From Albugo candida (Eukaryota; Oomycota; Peronosporomycetes; Albuginales): a DNA stretch of 64,000 bases. The notes below the pieces were generated by a model. That model ran no database searches and had not been told where the DNA came from. It was given only the letters and a program-made list of their open reading frames with translations. The stretch is from NCBI GenBank assembly GCA_040437565.1, contig JBDOQK010000077.1:1-64000 (forward strand). The letters are read 5' to 3'. Both the position numbers and the translations under genes were made by a program. Every line of letters begins with the position of its first letter. Position 1 is the stretch's first letter. This document shows positions 1-12,066 of this stretch, in pieces.

Positions 1-48
1 ACGGTCGGAACACATGTGTACTATCCGCTAGGCCCCCCGACGGGGTCA

Positions 49-121
49 GGTCGTATAGCTCAGTTGGTAGAGCACAGTGCTAATAACGCTGCGGTCCAGG
101 GTTCGAGCCCCTGTATGACCA
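49..121 (+). tRNA. tRNA-Ile (anticodon AAT)
   Basis: A full cloverleaf can be drawn. The acceptor stem GGTCGTA pairs with TATGACC. The D arm is GCTC/GAGC around AGTTGGTA. The anticodon stem CAGTG/CGCTG encloses the 7-nt loop CTAATAA, placing AAT at 82-84. The T arm is CAGGG-TTCGAGC-CCCTG, and A121 is the discriminator. The length is 73 nt with no intron. AAT is the usual eukaryotic isoleucine anticodon (A34 becomes inosine). Confidence 0.95.
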
Positions 122-1853
122 TAGTCTTGATAATTATTGCAGTGTAGGGGTCGAAGGGGTGGCCATGTTGGTTGATCTTGCCGTATTCTACTTCTATCTA
201 GATAAGAGAGGCCCGTCCTCTCATCTAGCCATTACTTAATTTCATTTTTTTTTCATTTGGAATCTTCAGAGACGCTATTCTACACATTGCCCAACTTCCA
301 AAATGGACGGTACCCATCATGAAAAAAAAAATTGGAGAAAAAAAAAAGNNNNNNNNNNNNNNNNNNNNNNNNNNNNNNNNNNNNNNNNNNNNNNNNNNNN
401 NNNNNNNNNNNNNNNNNNNNNNNNNNNNNNNNNNNNNNNNNNNNNNNNAAAAAAAAAAAAAAAAAAACGGTGCAAACTTTCGATTCTTGAGAGGTAGCAA
501 CGATGCTTTACGGCACTGCTCAATATATTTGTTCCAGGAACGCTGAGAGTCAAACTTCATCGTTCAGCCCTCTCACTTCGTTTCACAAATGCAAATCCCT
601 CGACACCACAAAGAGGCTGATCCAATCCCGAAACAGTCTCTCCATTTGTAAATCACAGAAGTTGCATGTTTCGCCCAACATCTGAGACTGTATTATTGCG
701 ACACTTACACAACATTAGGCTGCAGTTGTTTGATACAGAAGCGTACTACGTCCGGTGGTGCACGAATATCGGAGTATAAGAATACCTGATCTACAATACT
801 TTATCGCAATTCCCCACTGTCAAATCTACGGATTTTTTCGCGACCCTGCCCGTCATACGATATCGCGATCTGACATGATTGCATGAAGAATCGCTTCCCA
901 CATATCAATTGATCCTGCTCCAACGTCTTTATTGTAATGAGCTGTTTGCGAGAGTACGCCGAATGATCCTCCAATCGCTCTCGATCAACCTTGAATATGG
1001 AGAAGAATGGCGAGATTGCAAAAAATAAGATGCAGGGCGAAGGGGCTCGTTGCCTTGAAACGGAGTGATGGGGAATATGGTTCATGAGCTAGGTGCAGCC
1101 TATCACCGTGCTTCGATCTCACGGATGCCAATGCCTCTTCATTAAACGAAGCGCCTTCTTTAAAAGTGTGCTGCTCGTTATCTATCAACCGTGTGCATCA
1201 CTGGATATCTGCTTAGGCTTCTTATGCTCGCTTATTGCATCGTATAAGAACGATCTCATTCGTTGTGGTATGAAAGTTTGTATGCTAGGCATCTCTCATG
1301 AAAGTTGCACATTTGTGTTGCGTTTGCAGCTTCAAGCTTTTTATACAAGGATTGAGCTAAAATCCATACGTGGAGCTTATATACATAGAGACAAAGCGGA
1401 GCTTGATGACAATCTCTGATAACAGTATTTTCGATCACATGTCTGAAAGCAGAGGCCATTCCTAACTGTTCTTTCACATGCACAAGTAGATGTGCCGTTT
1501 ATAACCGCATTCTGATAACACCAGTGTCTTGGTAGCTTGTGAAAACCTTTCATCAATGACGATCTGCTTCCAGCGACTAGCGCATATAGATCTCGGCAGT
1601 GTTCCAATCTAGTTCAATATCGCGAGGAGCTTGTCTGGATGCAACCAATTCCTATTTGTTGATACAACATCCATCATTGATCACATAAACGCGACTTCTC
1701 ATGTATTTACAGAAGCACCATATTATCTCAATATTACTTACAAACGGTACCGATGGCGTGATGGCAAGCTCAGAATGCCGTCAAATATTTCGTGGCTTGA
1801 TCAACATCGCATGGGATGCAGCGATAGTGATGCATCAAAGAATTCTTTCTTGT
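122..1853. other. Gene-poor stretch with a poly-A assembly gap
   Basis: No gene is recognised here. Short open frames on both strands show no family motif and no convincing splice pattern. Positions 349-448 are a run of 100 N flanked on both sides by long A homopolymers, which probably caused the assembly break. The sequence between about 800 and 1600 has many stops in all frames. Confidence 0.6.
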
Positions 1854-2585
1854 CTACGAAATAGCTGATTTTCTTGACATGTTCTTACGTTCTTGAAGAA
1901 CCAGGTCCATGTGAGCAGCGCGAGTGATAAATAAAATCATCTCAATTATCATCATTCCAACCGCACAACCCAGTCCAACTATCATTCGCTATCAAAAAGA
2001 AAAGTGAGTTTGGTACAGTGTGAGCAAGCGAGAAAGTACCGTGGTCTCATGATCGGTTAAGGCTGCGGATATCATGTATCCGACAACAAACATGGTGATT
2101 CTAGCTACAATCATATTTATTCCAGTCGTCAGATGGCTCCTTACAGATTTGATACTCTGTTGTATCTCCGCTGTAGCTGTCAGATGTTTGACGTTGTGCG
2201 TCATTCGATCATATAGCGCCTCCTCCTCCATGCATTGTAATTTTTTCCTCCTCACTTTCAATTGTGCTCTCTTTTCTTCCGAGGGAGCGTCTCTGATAGA
2301 AACTTTTTCATGTATGATAACTTTGCTACGATTTATGAGAAAGGAGACGAGCGAACGATCCGACTTTTTGCTATTTCGTAATTTTGATAGAATTGAATGA
2401 GCCTTGCGGATTTGTAACGTTGTCATGGAATCTAATCCATCGGACATCGTGGTTTTTAGTTCAATGTCCGCTTGTTCTTTGTCTATGTTGAATCCATTCT
2501 CCGTTAAAAACTCACGCAATGCTCTGACACCCGATCCCGCGACACGAAGTTGCATCGTGGAATGAAGTAAATTAATGTGAGTCAC
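1854..2585 (-). CDS. VMA12: V-ATPase assembly factor, Vma12/TMEM199 family
   Basis: This is a small ER membrane protein needed to assemble the V0 sector of the vacuolar H+-ATPase. Two exons (2585-2040 and 1988-1854) join across a 51-nt GT-AG intron (1989-2039) in phase 0, giving 226 aa. The family signature is visible: a basic/charged cytosolic half with a YDRMTHNV-like motif near residue 130, then two hydrophobic hairpin segments near the C terminus. Without the splice the second membrane segment (VGLGCAVGMMIIEMILF) is lost, which supports the intron. The length is close to yeast Vma12 (215 aa). A second Met ten codons in (MQLRV) could be the real start. The identity rests on motif pattern and topology. 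Confidence 0.72.
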
Positions 2586-2847
2586 ATTATGTAAGTATGA
2601 TGCATTTGAAGAGAATTTAGTAGATGCGTGACCTTATCGATTAGTATTGTGACACGTCGCCTTCGACGCAGAGAGCATCTATTTATACCTATGATGCGGC
2701 AAAAATGAGCTGTTACCATTTCACATTACATCAAGGATCAATGGCAAAATGGCAAAATGATATCCGATATGACTGCAAAAAATGTACAAGTCCAAGCTCA
2801 GCGTAACACCCGATCTCGAAAATCGGCTCGTTTGAGCTTGAGATGTG

Positions 2848-3207
2848 TCAAAGACGACTCCGTATCAACGATGACGACATGGAATTAAAATGTGGTAGCA
2901 ATAAAGCGCGAACTGTAATTCGAACAGGTGTGCAGATGGTGTGGTTAAGGCAGAGAGTAGTCAAACTCGTACGGATGCGCATGCCTACTATTTCATTTAT
3001 TTTTACAATCATTTGCTCAAACATATTTAAACTCCACATCCTCCAAGAAACTAAGATGCTGACTGCCGTCATTACGACCGGGTCGAAGCCCGCTCCCAAG
3101 AATGATCGATACCAACAAGGCTTCATAAGTGTACGATAAATTTCCCCATCCACCCAGTCACTCGCAGCGATGAACCATGATTGGGGGTCTTTATTAACCG
3201 TCCCCAT
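2848..3207 (-). other. Unassigned open frame, 119 codons
   Basis: This open frame has an ATG start and one hydrophobic stretch (about residues 40-65). It lies upstream of VMA12 and downstream of the decayed transposase on the same strand. I recognise no family, and no flanking exons could be joined to it. It may be chance, an eroded gene or part of the neighbouring mobile-element debris. Confidence 0.2.
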
Positions 3208-3852
3208 GTATTGCCACTATTCACTAAACGTCATGCGGTTTATGTTGTTATATTTCTAGCCAAAGGAGACTCCGTCAATGATCACTTAGTCTCCCTTGAA
3301 GCTGTGTCAAGGTCAATATCGATCGCATTGTATACAAAAGTAGGTGATAGAGTGCTTCATTCTTTCAGACAAGCTTTTTTTTTCAGGCGCGCTACGTGGA
3401 GGACGCAAGGACTGATTCATGCGATCTCGGCATACTCTGCTCCGAGCTGTGGCCTTGCAAAATTCTTTCAATCATGCATATGCTTATTTTCCATGATACT
3501 ACAGGTAGACAACTCCCCGCTAAGATCAGAAAATTTCAAGGACCAATTTTGTATCCAAGTTCCACAAAAACTCATGGTGCATACAACTATCTGATCACCA
3601 AGCCTGGTTGAATCTCGATGGCTGTTGTGGTTTCTCGACCTCGACTTTACGGTCCCGATTTCATGGATGCATTAGAGATCACTTTGAGACTTGATCGGTA
3701 GAATAGGAACGTGTACTGGTTTTAGGATACTTTGTTTCGACCTTAGCTGCCAAAATTGAATCATATACGTATCTACCTTTGTAGTGTCTATCTATATCTC
3801 TATGTTAAGGCTATGAATGCACCTTGCATTTCAAAGGATATCTTGGTGTGGG

Positions 3853-4464
3853 TCATATTCGACAGCTTTTAGCGATCTTGAGCTTGCGATTTTTCAAGTA
3901 CGTCAGTGCATTCCTGAGTTGAGTTTTCGTCGGCATGGGGTCGTTCCCAAACTTTCCGTGATTGTGCAATTCTACCATATCTTTGTATATGGTCATGGGT
4001 TTGGTGTCTGGATTCTGTCTCAGAATACTGATGATATGCGATTTCATATCGTCGGTCACATAACTTTGCATTGGCTCAGCGGAATCGTGTTCATCGCTCA
4101 GATGATTGTACGCTTGACAGACGATTCCATGATAGGTGTATTGACACGTAGACATTCGCAGTTGAGCTCGACAAGTGTTACGTTTAGGTTGGTCGGCAAC
4201 TGAATCGCTAGTGTCCTTGGGATGGCAGAGCACTGACGTGCATCGTGTCCATTGTACCTTCATTTTATGCTCGGCTAAATCGTACTTGATCCCCATTCGT
4301 TCGTGATCCATTGTGCAATTCACAATATGTGTGTTTATGATTGCATTACGTTTTAAGGATCGTCGAAACTCTTGCATCTCAATTTCACTTTTTGTTTCTC
4401 CAATAACAACCCAACTGCCATCATCGGTCGTAACGGGCCAATGTAATAACCGATGGATCTCCAT
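3853..4464 (-). mobile_element. Decayed MULE-type transposase fragment
   Basis: The frame encodes 203 aa. Its C-terminal third (roughly residues 140-195) resembles the helical region that precedes the catalytic domain in oomycete Mutator-like (MULE) proteins: a run reading M-x3-I-x2-L with NPDTKPMTIY, followed by a PTKTQLRNALTYLKNRK stretch. A Cys/His-containing region lies before it. The frame stops immediately after this region, and no catalytic DDE core is found in the following kilobase. No terminal inverted repeats were seen. It is best read as an old broken DNA transposon; a lineage-specific host gene is the alternative. Confidence 0.42.
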
Positions 4465-6307
4465 CCCTGGCTACTAGCACGCTGAATGTCTTCGTGTTTG
4501 ATTATGACAAAGAATTATGTTCGAAAGGGGGTGCCAGCCAAAGTATCAACAGTGGTTCATTGATAAGCTGAAAAGTGCATCCATATTACCTATCTCAGTA
4601 CAATAGGTAACGGTAGACACGATCATTTCGATTGACGAAGCAGGGACCAATCAGTTATCGCCTTTATTGCGTCATTATTCTACTCATCCAGCTCAGACTG
4701 AATGTAATTGTATAAGTAATGCTTACGTCGCGATTTTTCGCATAATAGATGTGGCGAAAATTGACTGAGTCATGCATAGGTAATGATGGAGCTCATCCAG
4801 AAAAACCCAACTTAAATACCGACCAGATTTTAGTTCGCGTCGTTCCTTTACTTGATTACGGTACCCGTCTGTGACTTGCTATCAATAAGAGCGACCGTAA
4901 ACATGAAAGAGATTTGTCATTGAAGTATAGGATAGAAAGGGATGGATCAGAGTTGCGTGAGAATAGGAGTTAGATACATATATCCGTAAATTGAATCTAT
5001 ATCGCGTCTTTATCGACAGCCGCATTTGCAAGTGTACGGTACGCGCATGTTTACAAAAATATTCTCGATAAACCGATTCTAGTGTGGACCTATACCGCTT
5101 ATTTCGAAACAGTGCACTAACCCCATAGTATCATGCTACCTTTTTCCAACGGAATACGTACTTGTGTTGTGAATCTTGAGACAGAGCACGATTGTAGGCT
5201 CAATCACGAGTGATGTGCGAACGGTTTGATCAGCGTGTTGATTGGTAGCGATTTTAACACGCGTTTTATAAGACTCTGTATGATGTATGCGATACTCCAG
5301 TCGAGTATCTAAATGCAAAAGTCTGCAGTGCACTTTTATGTACGTTTCTCCGCTATGATTTCCGTACATCGTTTCAAATCACACGTCACATTCTACGGGG
5401 AAAACACGTTTCGTTTGCAGAATGGACCATCGAGTCCCCGCCGCAAAGTTTGTGCATCGTCATACGGGGAATACAAACATTCCGTTGAACACGTCTTTCA
5501 TATGTGCGATACAAAAGTACCGATAATGACACTTGTGTCCTCGTTTTAAAAGTACTGACGTTGAGATGAGTAATGACATGTTTTTAACTCGGAGACCAGC
5601 AGACATCATACCGATCTCCCTTTTGTGATAAGTAGGTGTATTTAACTCAGTCAATGACACGCAGTCAGCCAACTGCATTGTGACGTATAACAAAAATGTA
5701 TCAATAAACTTACAAGCTCCTGCTTTTGCGTACCCGGATACACTATTGCGCACGTAACATCTGTTTGATTACGATAGAAAACTGGGTTCTCACGCACTGG
5801 TCAGGTAATCATCACGCGATACATTGTCTCAGTGTTTCTGTTTATTTCCAGCCGCAAGTAAAGTCTGTAACGCATCTGTTGCTGCCTAATTTTTTCTATT
5901 CCGTCGCCTCAAAGAGTCTTTCTGCGTCCTTCGGCCATGCTGTACACACTCCTTCCAATGCATTGAGTTCTCGCCAGTATCTTCCATGCCATCTGCGTGT
6001 ATACCTTGACTCTCTAACGCATACCTATGTATTGTACTCGATTTTATTATGTCGATGACGTCACACTCTGCTCCGATCAGCTTATGGGATCAGTCACCTT
6101 GATTAGCTGATATGATATATCCGGCCGACTGGACTTCATACTCCATCACATACACGTGAGGAGCGTAGAAAACGATCCAAAATCAAAAAAAGTAAAATTT
6201 TCCTAATATATCAGCTATTCTTAGTCGTGTAATAATACTCGATATCGACGTATGAATATACCGCCTGTGTCCAACTTATCTCATAATACAAAATCTCTTG
6301 TTCCGTA
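4465..6307. other. Intergenic stretch, no confident gene
   Basis: 1.8 kb without a recognisable gene. Two neighbouring minus-strand open frames (5753-5460 and 5369-5136) might be exons of one gene, but no splice joined them cleanly and neither shows a family motif. The last 200 bases (A/T-rich, around 6180-6300) presumably hold the promoter of the ABC transporter gene that starts at 6308. Confidence 0.5.
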
Positions 6308-9300
6308 ATGGTGCAAGGCGACGCGATCGATTCGGACTCACATAGTCGCACTGATGTATTTGTAGCAATGGAAACGCCAAAAAACTCGACAGAACCGCAC
6401 AATCGACTTGAGAGTCAGTTTACACAAATGGATACTCGCAAGGATGTGTCAACGGCAGAACCCAGCGCAAATGGCCAGGTCACAAGCTTTAAGCAGCTGT
6501 TTGCGTACGCGGATACTTTGGATTATACATTAATGTTTTTCGGGACACTCGCGAGCATGGCTACGGGCATTTCTCAACCGATACAAATCATTCTTTTTGG
6601 CGATGTACTGAACTCATTCAATCCGAGAGAAGGCAGTGAGAATTCGAATACTTTTTTAAAACTGATTGATCGAGTCGCTTTACGATACGTATACGTCGGT
6701 ATCGCCGTTATTATATGCGGATTTGTATATGTGTACTGCTGGTCATTAACCGCTACACGACAAGTCAAACGAATTCGTGCTGCATATGTGTCTGCAATCA
6801 TCACAAAAGAAATTGGATGGTTTGATGTGAATAAGAGCACAGAGCTCGCAACACGAGTTTCAGACTCAACTGTCGTCATTCAGGAAGGAATCGGACGCAA
6901 ATTTGGTGACGGGCTGAATTTCATGTCGATGGCAGTTAGTGGAATTATTATTGGGCTTGTGAAAGGATGGGAGCTTGCGTTGGTGCTGATAGCATTTACA
7001 CCGTTTATCGCGATTGCTGGGTATTTCTTTATGAAGCAATTGGCTCGGGCGACACGAAGTGCGATCGATTCGTACTCGAAAGCAGGATCCATCGCTGAAG
7101 AAGCTATTGTCAATGTACGAACGGTTCATGCGTTCAATGCAATGGAGCGATTTATCGGTAAATATGCTGACGCATTGAAAGAGACAACAAAAGCAGGAAT
7201 TAAAAAGGGAGTCGCAGTTGGAATGGGGAGTGGGATAATGTTTTTCTGTATATTCTGCACGTACGCGTGTGGGATGTATTACGGAGCTGTTCGAATCTCG
7301 GACGATCAATTGGAAGGGAACGCGTGCACAGGCTCTCAGTGTTATAATGGAGGCAAAGTGCTGACAATTTTTTTCTCCGTTATTATGAGCGCTATGGCGC
7401 TGGGGCAATCGGGACCAAGCATTCAGGCAGTTTTTCCAGCACGGGCGGCTGCATTCACTGTCTTTGAAGTGATTGATCGTCCCTCTGAGATCGATGTGTC
7501 AAAGGAACAAGGGCAAGTACTGGAGAATGTGAAAGGAAAAATCGATATCAAGAACGTCACATTTTCGTATCCTTCCCGGCCTGAAGTGTGTGTCTGTCGC
7601 GAATACTCGCTGACCATCCATCCCGGGGAAACAATTGCGTTAGTTGGGCCCAGTGGAAGTGGTAAAAGCACAATTGTCGCTCTACTTGAACGATTTTACG
7701 ATCCCTTGGAAGGAAATGTATCACTGGATGGCCAAAATCTCAAAGATCTGAACGTAAAATGGCTACGTCAACAGATTGGTCTGGTCGGACAGGAACCATC
7801 TTTGTTCGCGACATCTATTATGGAGAATATTCGGTTGGGGTTTCCATCGGCAAGTGATGAGCAAGTTTTAGAAGCCGCTACAATGGCGAATGCGTATGAC
7901 TTTATTATGGAATTCCCGCAAGGATTCAACACCCAAGTTGGTGAGCGCGGTGCGCAGTTGTCGGGTGGACAAAAGCAAAGGATTGCTATTGCAAGAGCAA
8001 TTATTAAGAATCCCGCCATTTTGCTACTGGATGAAGCGACCAGTGCACTCGATAGCGAAAGTGAGCGTGTCGTACAGGAATCACTTGACAAATTACTCGC
8101 AACTTGTCAGCGTACAACTATTATCATCGCACATCGTTTGTCTACTATTCGGGACGCCAATCGAATTGCTGTGCACAGCAGTGGGAATATCGTCGAATTG
8201 GGGTCACATTCAGAGCTGATGAAAATTAAAAAAGGGCATTATCGGACACTTGTCGAGGCACAAGAACGGAAATCAAAGGAGGAGAAAGAGCAATTGGAAG
8301 TCACAGAGCCAATCGAGTCGGAAATCACAAAAGAGACACTTGTGGATAGCTCAGAAAATAAGATCGAAGACGGTCTATTCACTGCATCGACTTTGTCATC
8401 GAACAACGCCGAAGGGGACAATGTGCCTACTATCTCTACAAGCCGTATATGGAAACTGACGCTGTTGGAATGGAAACACATGCTTTTGGGTTCTATCGGC
8501 GGAATTATGTACGCTGCAGTGTTTCCGGTTTGGGGGCTTATGTTGACGAAAGTTGTGGTATTGTTTTTCGACTATGAAAAGACTAAAAGTGAGATGCTTT
8601 ACGACGCGCGTTGGTGGTCTTTGGGTTTTCTTCTATTGGGAATTATATTTGGCGTTGCTGTCACTTGTCAGCATTATGGCTTTGGGGTCGTTGCACAAAG
8701 ACTTACCGGTCGGATGCGACTATCGACATTCAGTGCGATCTTACAGCAAGAAATTGGGTGGTTTGATGCGGAGGAAAACAAATCGGGTGCGTTGATTTCA
8801 CGTCTCGCTACCGATACAGCCACACTTCAGGCGATGACCTCAGACACACTGAATCAAGTTCTCATTAGTATCGCCAGTATCGGTCTTGGTATAGTCATTT
8901 CGTTCTTTTACAGCTGGCAAATGACGCTTGTGGTGCTGGCGACGATGCCAATTCTAATATTTGCAACACTCATTCAGTCAAAAATGATGCAAGGAACCGG
9001 GAGTGGGAAGCAAGGAAATGACGCCGACTCCTCCGCAGGCTCGTTATTATCTGAAGCTATCGGTTCTATCCGCACAGTGGCTTCGTTCACCATGGAGGAA
9101 TCCTTCACTTCACGATATTCGGGGTATCTATCAGCTTCCAAGAAAGCGGATACACGCGCAGGCGTAACTGGCGGATTAGCGTACGGAATGTCTCAAGGTA
9201 TCCATTTCATGAATTTGGCGCTTATTTTCCACGTTGGTGGCGTTTGGGTCAGCAAAGGAACGATCACATTTGAGGATATGTTTATGGTGATGATGGTGAT

Positions 9301-10201
9301 TATGCTCAGCACGTATGCGGTCGGGATGGCGAGTAATGGCGGCTCTGACCCGAAGAAAGTAAAAGTCGCAGCTGGGCGTATTTTTGGAATTATCGATCGA
9401 ACGCCATCGATCATTGTGGACCCACTTCAAGGCCACGTACTCGAGCATTTACACGGCGATATCGAATTCAATAATGTGGTGTTCACGTATCCTTCACGTC
9501 CCGACGCACCGATCTATCGAAATTACAACCTCAAAGTCGCTCGCGGTCAGACTGTTGCATTGGTAGGCGCCAGTGGAAGTGGGAAAAGCACAGCGATCTC
9601 GTTATTGGAACGGTTTTACGATCCTTCCTCTGGGTCAATTCTGCTGGATGGGAAGGATGTACGACAGATGAATCTCCCTTGGCTTCGTGAGCGTATTTCT
9701 CTGGTGGGACAAGAGCCTGTATTGTTTGCTGGAACAATTGCTGAAAACATTGCAATGGGAAAGCCTGGATCTTCACGAGACGATGTTGTCCGCGCTGCGA
9801 CGTTGGCAAACGCACACAACTTCATATCCAATTTTCCGAGTAAATACGACACAGATGTCGGTGATCGAGGAGCTCAAGTGTCAGGAGGTCAAAAGCAAAG
9901 AATTGCAATTGCTCGAGCTATTTTGCGGGATCCGGACGTATTATTGTTGGATGAAGCTACCAGCGCCCTCGACAACGAAAGTGAACGAGTGGTTCAGGAA
10001 TCATTGGATCGATTGTTGAGCATGAAACGTCGAACCACAATTATCGTCGCACATCGACTCTCAACGATCCGAAATGCAGATGTTATCGCAGTGACACAAA
10101 ATGGAGCGATTGTTGAGCGTGGAACCCATGAAGAATTGATGGAGATTTCTAACGGGATATATCGTTCCTTGGCACAGCGTCAAATGCGTTCTCCAGAGTG
10201 A
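6308..10201 (+). CDS. ABC transporter, full-size ABCB/MDR (P-glycoprotein) type
   Basis: A single uninterrupted exon encodes 1297 aa in the order TMD1 (about residues 60-370), NBD1, charged linker (about 640-710), TMD2 (about 720-1010), NBD2. NBD1 has Walker A GPSGSGKST at 447-455, signature LSGGQ at 551-555 and Walker B LLLDEAT with D575/E576. NBD2 has GASGSGKST at 1087-1095, VSGGQ at 1191-1195 and D1215/E1216. All catalytic residues are present, so both sites should be ATPase competent. The family exports lipids, xenobiotics or metabolites across the plasma or vacuolar membrane; the substrate cannot be read from sequence. The first Met is used here; a second Met at codon 22 (METPKN) is a possible start. 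Its 3' end converges on D2HGDH with 41 bp between stops. Confidence 0.96.
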   Translation: MVQGDAIDSDSHSRTDVFVAMETPKNSTEPHNRLESQFTQMDTRKDVSTAEPSANGQVTSFKQLFAYADTLDYTLMFFGTLASMATGISQPIQIILFGDVLNSFNPREGSENSNTFLKLIDRVALRYVYVGIAVIICGFVYVYCWSLTATRQVKRIRAAYVSAIITKEIGWFDVNKSTELATRVSDSTVVIQEGIGRKFGDGLNFMSMAVSGIIIGLVKGWELALVLIAFTPFIAIAGYFFMKQLARATRSAIDSYSKAGSIAEEAIVNVRTVHAFNAMERFIGKYADALKETTKAGIKKGVAVGMGSGIMFFCIFCTYACGMYYGAVRISDDQLEGNACTGSQCYNGGKVLTIFFSVIMSAMALGQSGPSIQAVFPARAAAFTVFEVIDRPSEIDVSKEQGQVLENVKGKIDIKNVTFSYPSRPEVCVCREYSLTIHPGETIALVGPSGSGKSTIVALLERFYDPLEGNVSLDGQNLKDLNVKWLRQQIGLVGQEPSLFATSIMENIRLGFPSASDEQVLEAATMANAYDFIMEFPQGFNTQVGERGAQLSGGQKQRIAIARAIIKNPAILLLDEATSALDSESERVVQESLDKLLATCQRTTIIIAHRLSTIRDANRIAVHSSGNIVELGSHSELMKIKKGHYRTLVEAQERKSKEEKEQLEVTEPIESEITKETLVDSSENKIEDGLFTASTLSSNNAEGDNVPTISTSRIWKLTLLEWKHMLLGSIGGIMYAAVFPVWGLMLTKVVVLFFDYEKTKSEMLYDARWWSLGFLLLGIIFGVAVTCQHYGFGVVAQRLTGRMRLSTFSAILQQEIGWFDAEENKSGALISRLATDTATLQAMTSDTLNQVLISIASIGLGIVISFFYSWQMTLVVLATMPILIFATLIQSKMMQGTGSGKQGNDADSSAGSLLSEAIGSIRTVASFTMEESFTSRYSGYLSASKKADTRAGVTGGLAYGMSQGIHFMNLALIFHVGGVWVSKGTITFEDMFMVMMVIMLSTYAVGMASNGGSDPKKVKVAAGRIFGIIDRTPSIIVDPLQGHVLEHLHGDIEFNNVVFTYPSRPDAPIYRNYNLKVARGQTVALVGASGSGKSTAISLLERFYDPSSGSILLDGKDVRQMNLPWLRERISLVGQEPVLFAGTIAENIAMGKPGSSRDDVVRAATLANAHNFISNFPSKYDTDVGDRGAQVSGGQKQRIAIARAILRDPDVLLLDEATSALDNESERVVQESLDRLLSMKRRTTIIVAHRLSTIRNADVIAVTQNGAIVERGTHEELMEISNGIYRSLAQRQMRSPE

Positions 10202-10242
10202 GTTGTAGCGCAAGACAAAGGGAGGATGAAGACATGCTCTAT

Positions 10243-11969
10243 CTATTGATCAGGTCGTATTTTTGGTAAGACTTTGTACGGGTTCAGTATTGTGTTTGAA
10301 TCCATAGTTTGCTTAAGTAATTTCATGAGCGCAATTGCGTGTTCCGATTTCGACAGATGCAAATACTCGGGTTTGTGGATTCCTATTCCGTGTTCTGCAC
10401 TGATACTTCCACGATATTTCGCTATTGGAAAAAGAGATATGTGGCAGAGGAATTTGCGCGGAAAATAGAGACGAATACGTACCGATCCATTCGAACACAA
10501 ATGGCTCCAAAGCGGAAAGAACGTTATCATTGTGCTGGATCGTTGACACATTCAAATGGAGATTTCCGTCGCCCAAATGACCGTACCCAACGACTTTGAC
10601 GTCTTCGTATGTGCTGCCAAGCCGATTGCGAGTCGCGTGCACGAGATTGTAATACTCGGCGATTGGTAGAGATACGTCGTATTTGTAGACACAGCCACGC
10701 ATACTGAGTGCTAATGTGATATCTTCGCGGATTTGAAATAATTTTTGGGCCTGGATCGAGTCTTGAGCTACAATTCCATCGTTCACATGTCCGTCTTCCA
10801 TTACGGCGGTAAGGAATGTCTCCAGCTTTTCTCGATCGTGCTCATCCTTACTTCCAGCAGTCTCAATGAGAATATAAAACGGACTATTGGAGGCTTCCAG
10901 AGGATCACGTGCGTCAATTTGCTGTGATAAAACCATATCGAGCGACTCGCGATCTAGAAATTCCACAGCTGATAATATCTCACCCAAGTGATGTTTTGCA
11001 CTAAGAAATGTAGCCTGAATTGCATCAAAGCTTTGACAAGCGAGAAATGCAACGTTGTGGGATGAAAAGCGTGTTGGTGTGGAAATAGCGACTTTTGTGA
11101 TGACGCCGAGCGTGCCTTCCGAGCCAATAAAGAGTTGTTTCAGGTCGTAACCCGTGTTATCCTTTCGCATAGAGCTGAGGGTATCGACGATTGTTCCGTC
11201 GGCAAGCACAGCTTCGATGCCCAGCACATTTCCATGGAGAGATCCGTGCCGTAAGTATCGAAGTCCACCCGCATTTGTGGCGACATTTCCACCAATTTGA
11301 CAGGATCCTTTGGCTCCAAGATCTAAAGGCATACAGTATCCATGCTCGCTCACATACTGGTCCAAATGCTCGAGTATGCAGCCAGCCTCACACACGAGGA
11401 TTCCAGACACAATGTCCAGTGATTCGATACGGTTCATTAGGCTCATGGAAAGCACAATTTCATCAAAGACAGGGACACTGCCGCCAACAAGACCCGTGTT
11501 TCCACCCTGTGGGACAATTGCGAGCTTTCGGGAGTTGCAGTGTTTCAATATCGCTGATATTTGTTCTGATACGTTCGTACGAATGCGTCTGAGACGATAC
11601 AATGACAAGAAAAGCAGATTGTGTACCGGTGGAAGAAGGTCTCAATACTAATGCGTGGGAGCTCTTTGCTTTGTACTTTTTCAGCCAATCGGTAGTGTAC
11701 GTATCGGTGTCTTCTGCGATTTGTAGCATCTGATTGGAATTTCCATTAAAAATAGCTTTAAACACTCGTAAATCGTTCCGGTCCCAGCGATTATAATTTG
11801 GATCTCGTTGTACGTTACAGGTACTGTACATTGGATACTGCGATTGTCTGTGGCAAGGTCTGGCGTTCTTTTGGCTAATACGCTGGGTCGATATGGGGAT
11901 ACTCGCGTGTGTGCGTCGAGCGTACGCACCAAAAGCGCCCATAATCGGATGGCTTCTAGCGAGCTGCAT
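10243..11969 (-). CDS. D2HGDH: D-2-hydroxyglutarate dehydrogenase, mitochondrial
   Basis: An FAD enzyme of the VAO/PCMH fold that oxidises D-2-hydroxyglutarate to 2-oxoglutarate and passes electrons toward the respiratory chain. Three exons (11969-11627, 11565-10483, 10421-10243) join across two 61-nt introns to give 534 aa, close to the human (521) and plant (559) enzymes. Seen in the sequence: an Arg/Ser-rich presequence; VQRDPNYNRWDRNDL near the start; the FAD-binding PQGGNTGLVGGSVP; GNVATNAGGLRYLRHGSLHG; the metal/substrate motif GYGHLGDGNLH; and a C-terminal SAEHGIGIHKP that appears only after splicing. Membership is closer to D2HGDH than to D-lactate dehydrogenase by these motifs. It is divergent from REI1 across 97 bp. 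Confidence 0.93.
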
Positions 11970-12066
11970 TATTGATGTACCGTATTCTTCTCTATAAGAA
12001 GCTATTTATTTCATCCAATCCAATCGCATTGCAACGCTGCCATTCTTTTCGATCGATAAAAAGCTC
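11970..12066. promoter_or_regulatory. 97-bp divergent promoter, D2HGDH / REI1
   Basis: The two start codons (11969 minus, 12067 plus) are only 97 bp apart, so this segment must contain both promoters and both 5' leaders. A CCATTCTTTTC stretch near 12038-12050 loosely resembles the oomycete initiator but is not a full match. The call is inferred from geometry. Confidence 0.5.

Noticed and set aside
349-448. Poly-A flanks as a retroposon tail
   Set aside because: The A runs flank a gap on both sides with no adjacent retroposed gene body or target-site duplication; a homopolymer assembly break is simpler.
5136-5753. Cysteine-containing minus-strand frames as a possible effector gene
   Set aside because: No signal peptide, no splice that joins the frames, and no recognised effector motif.
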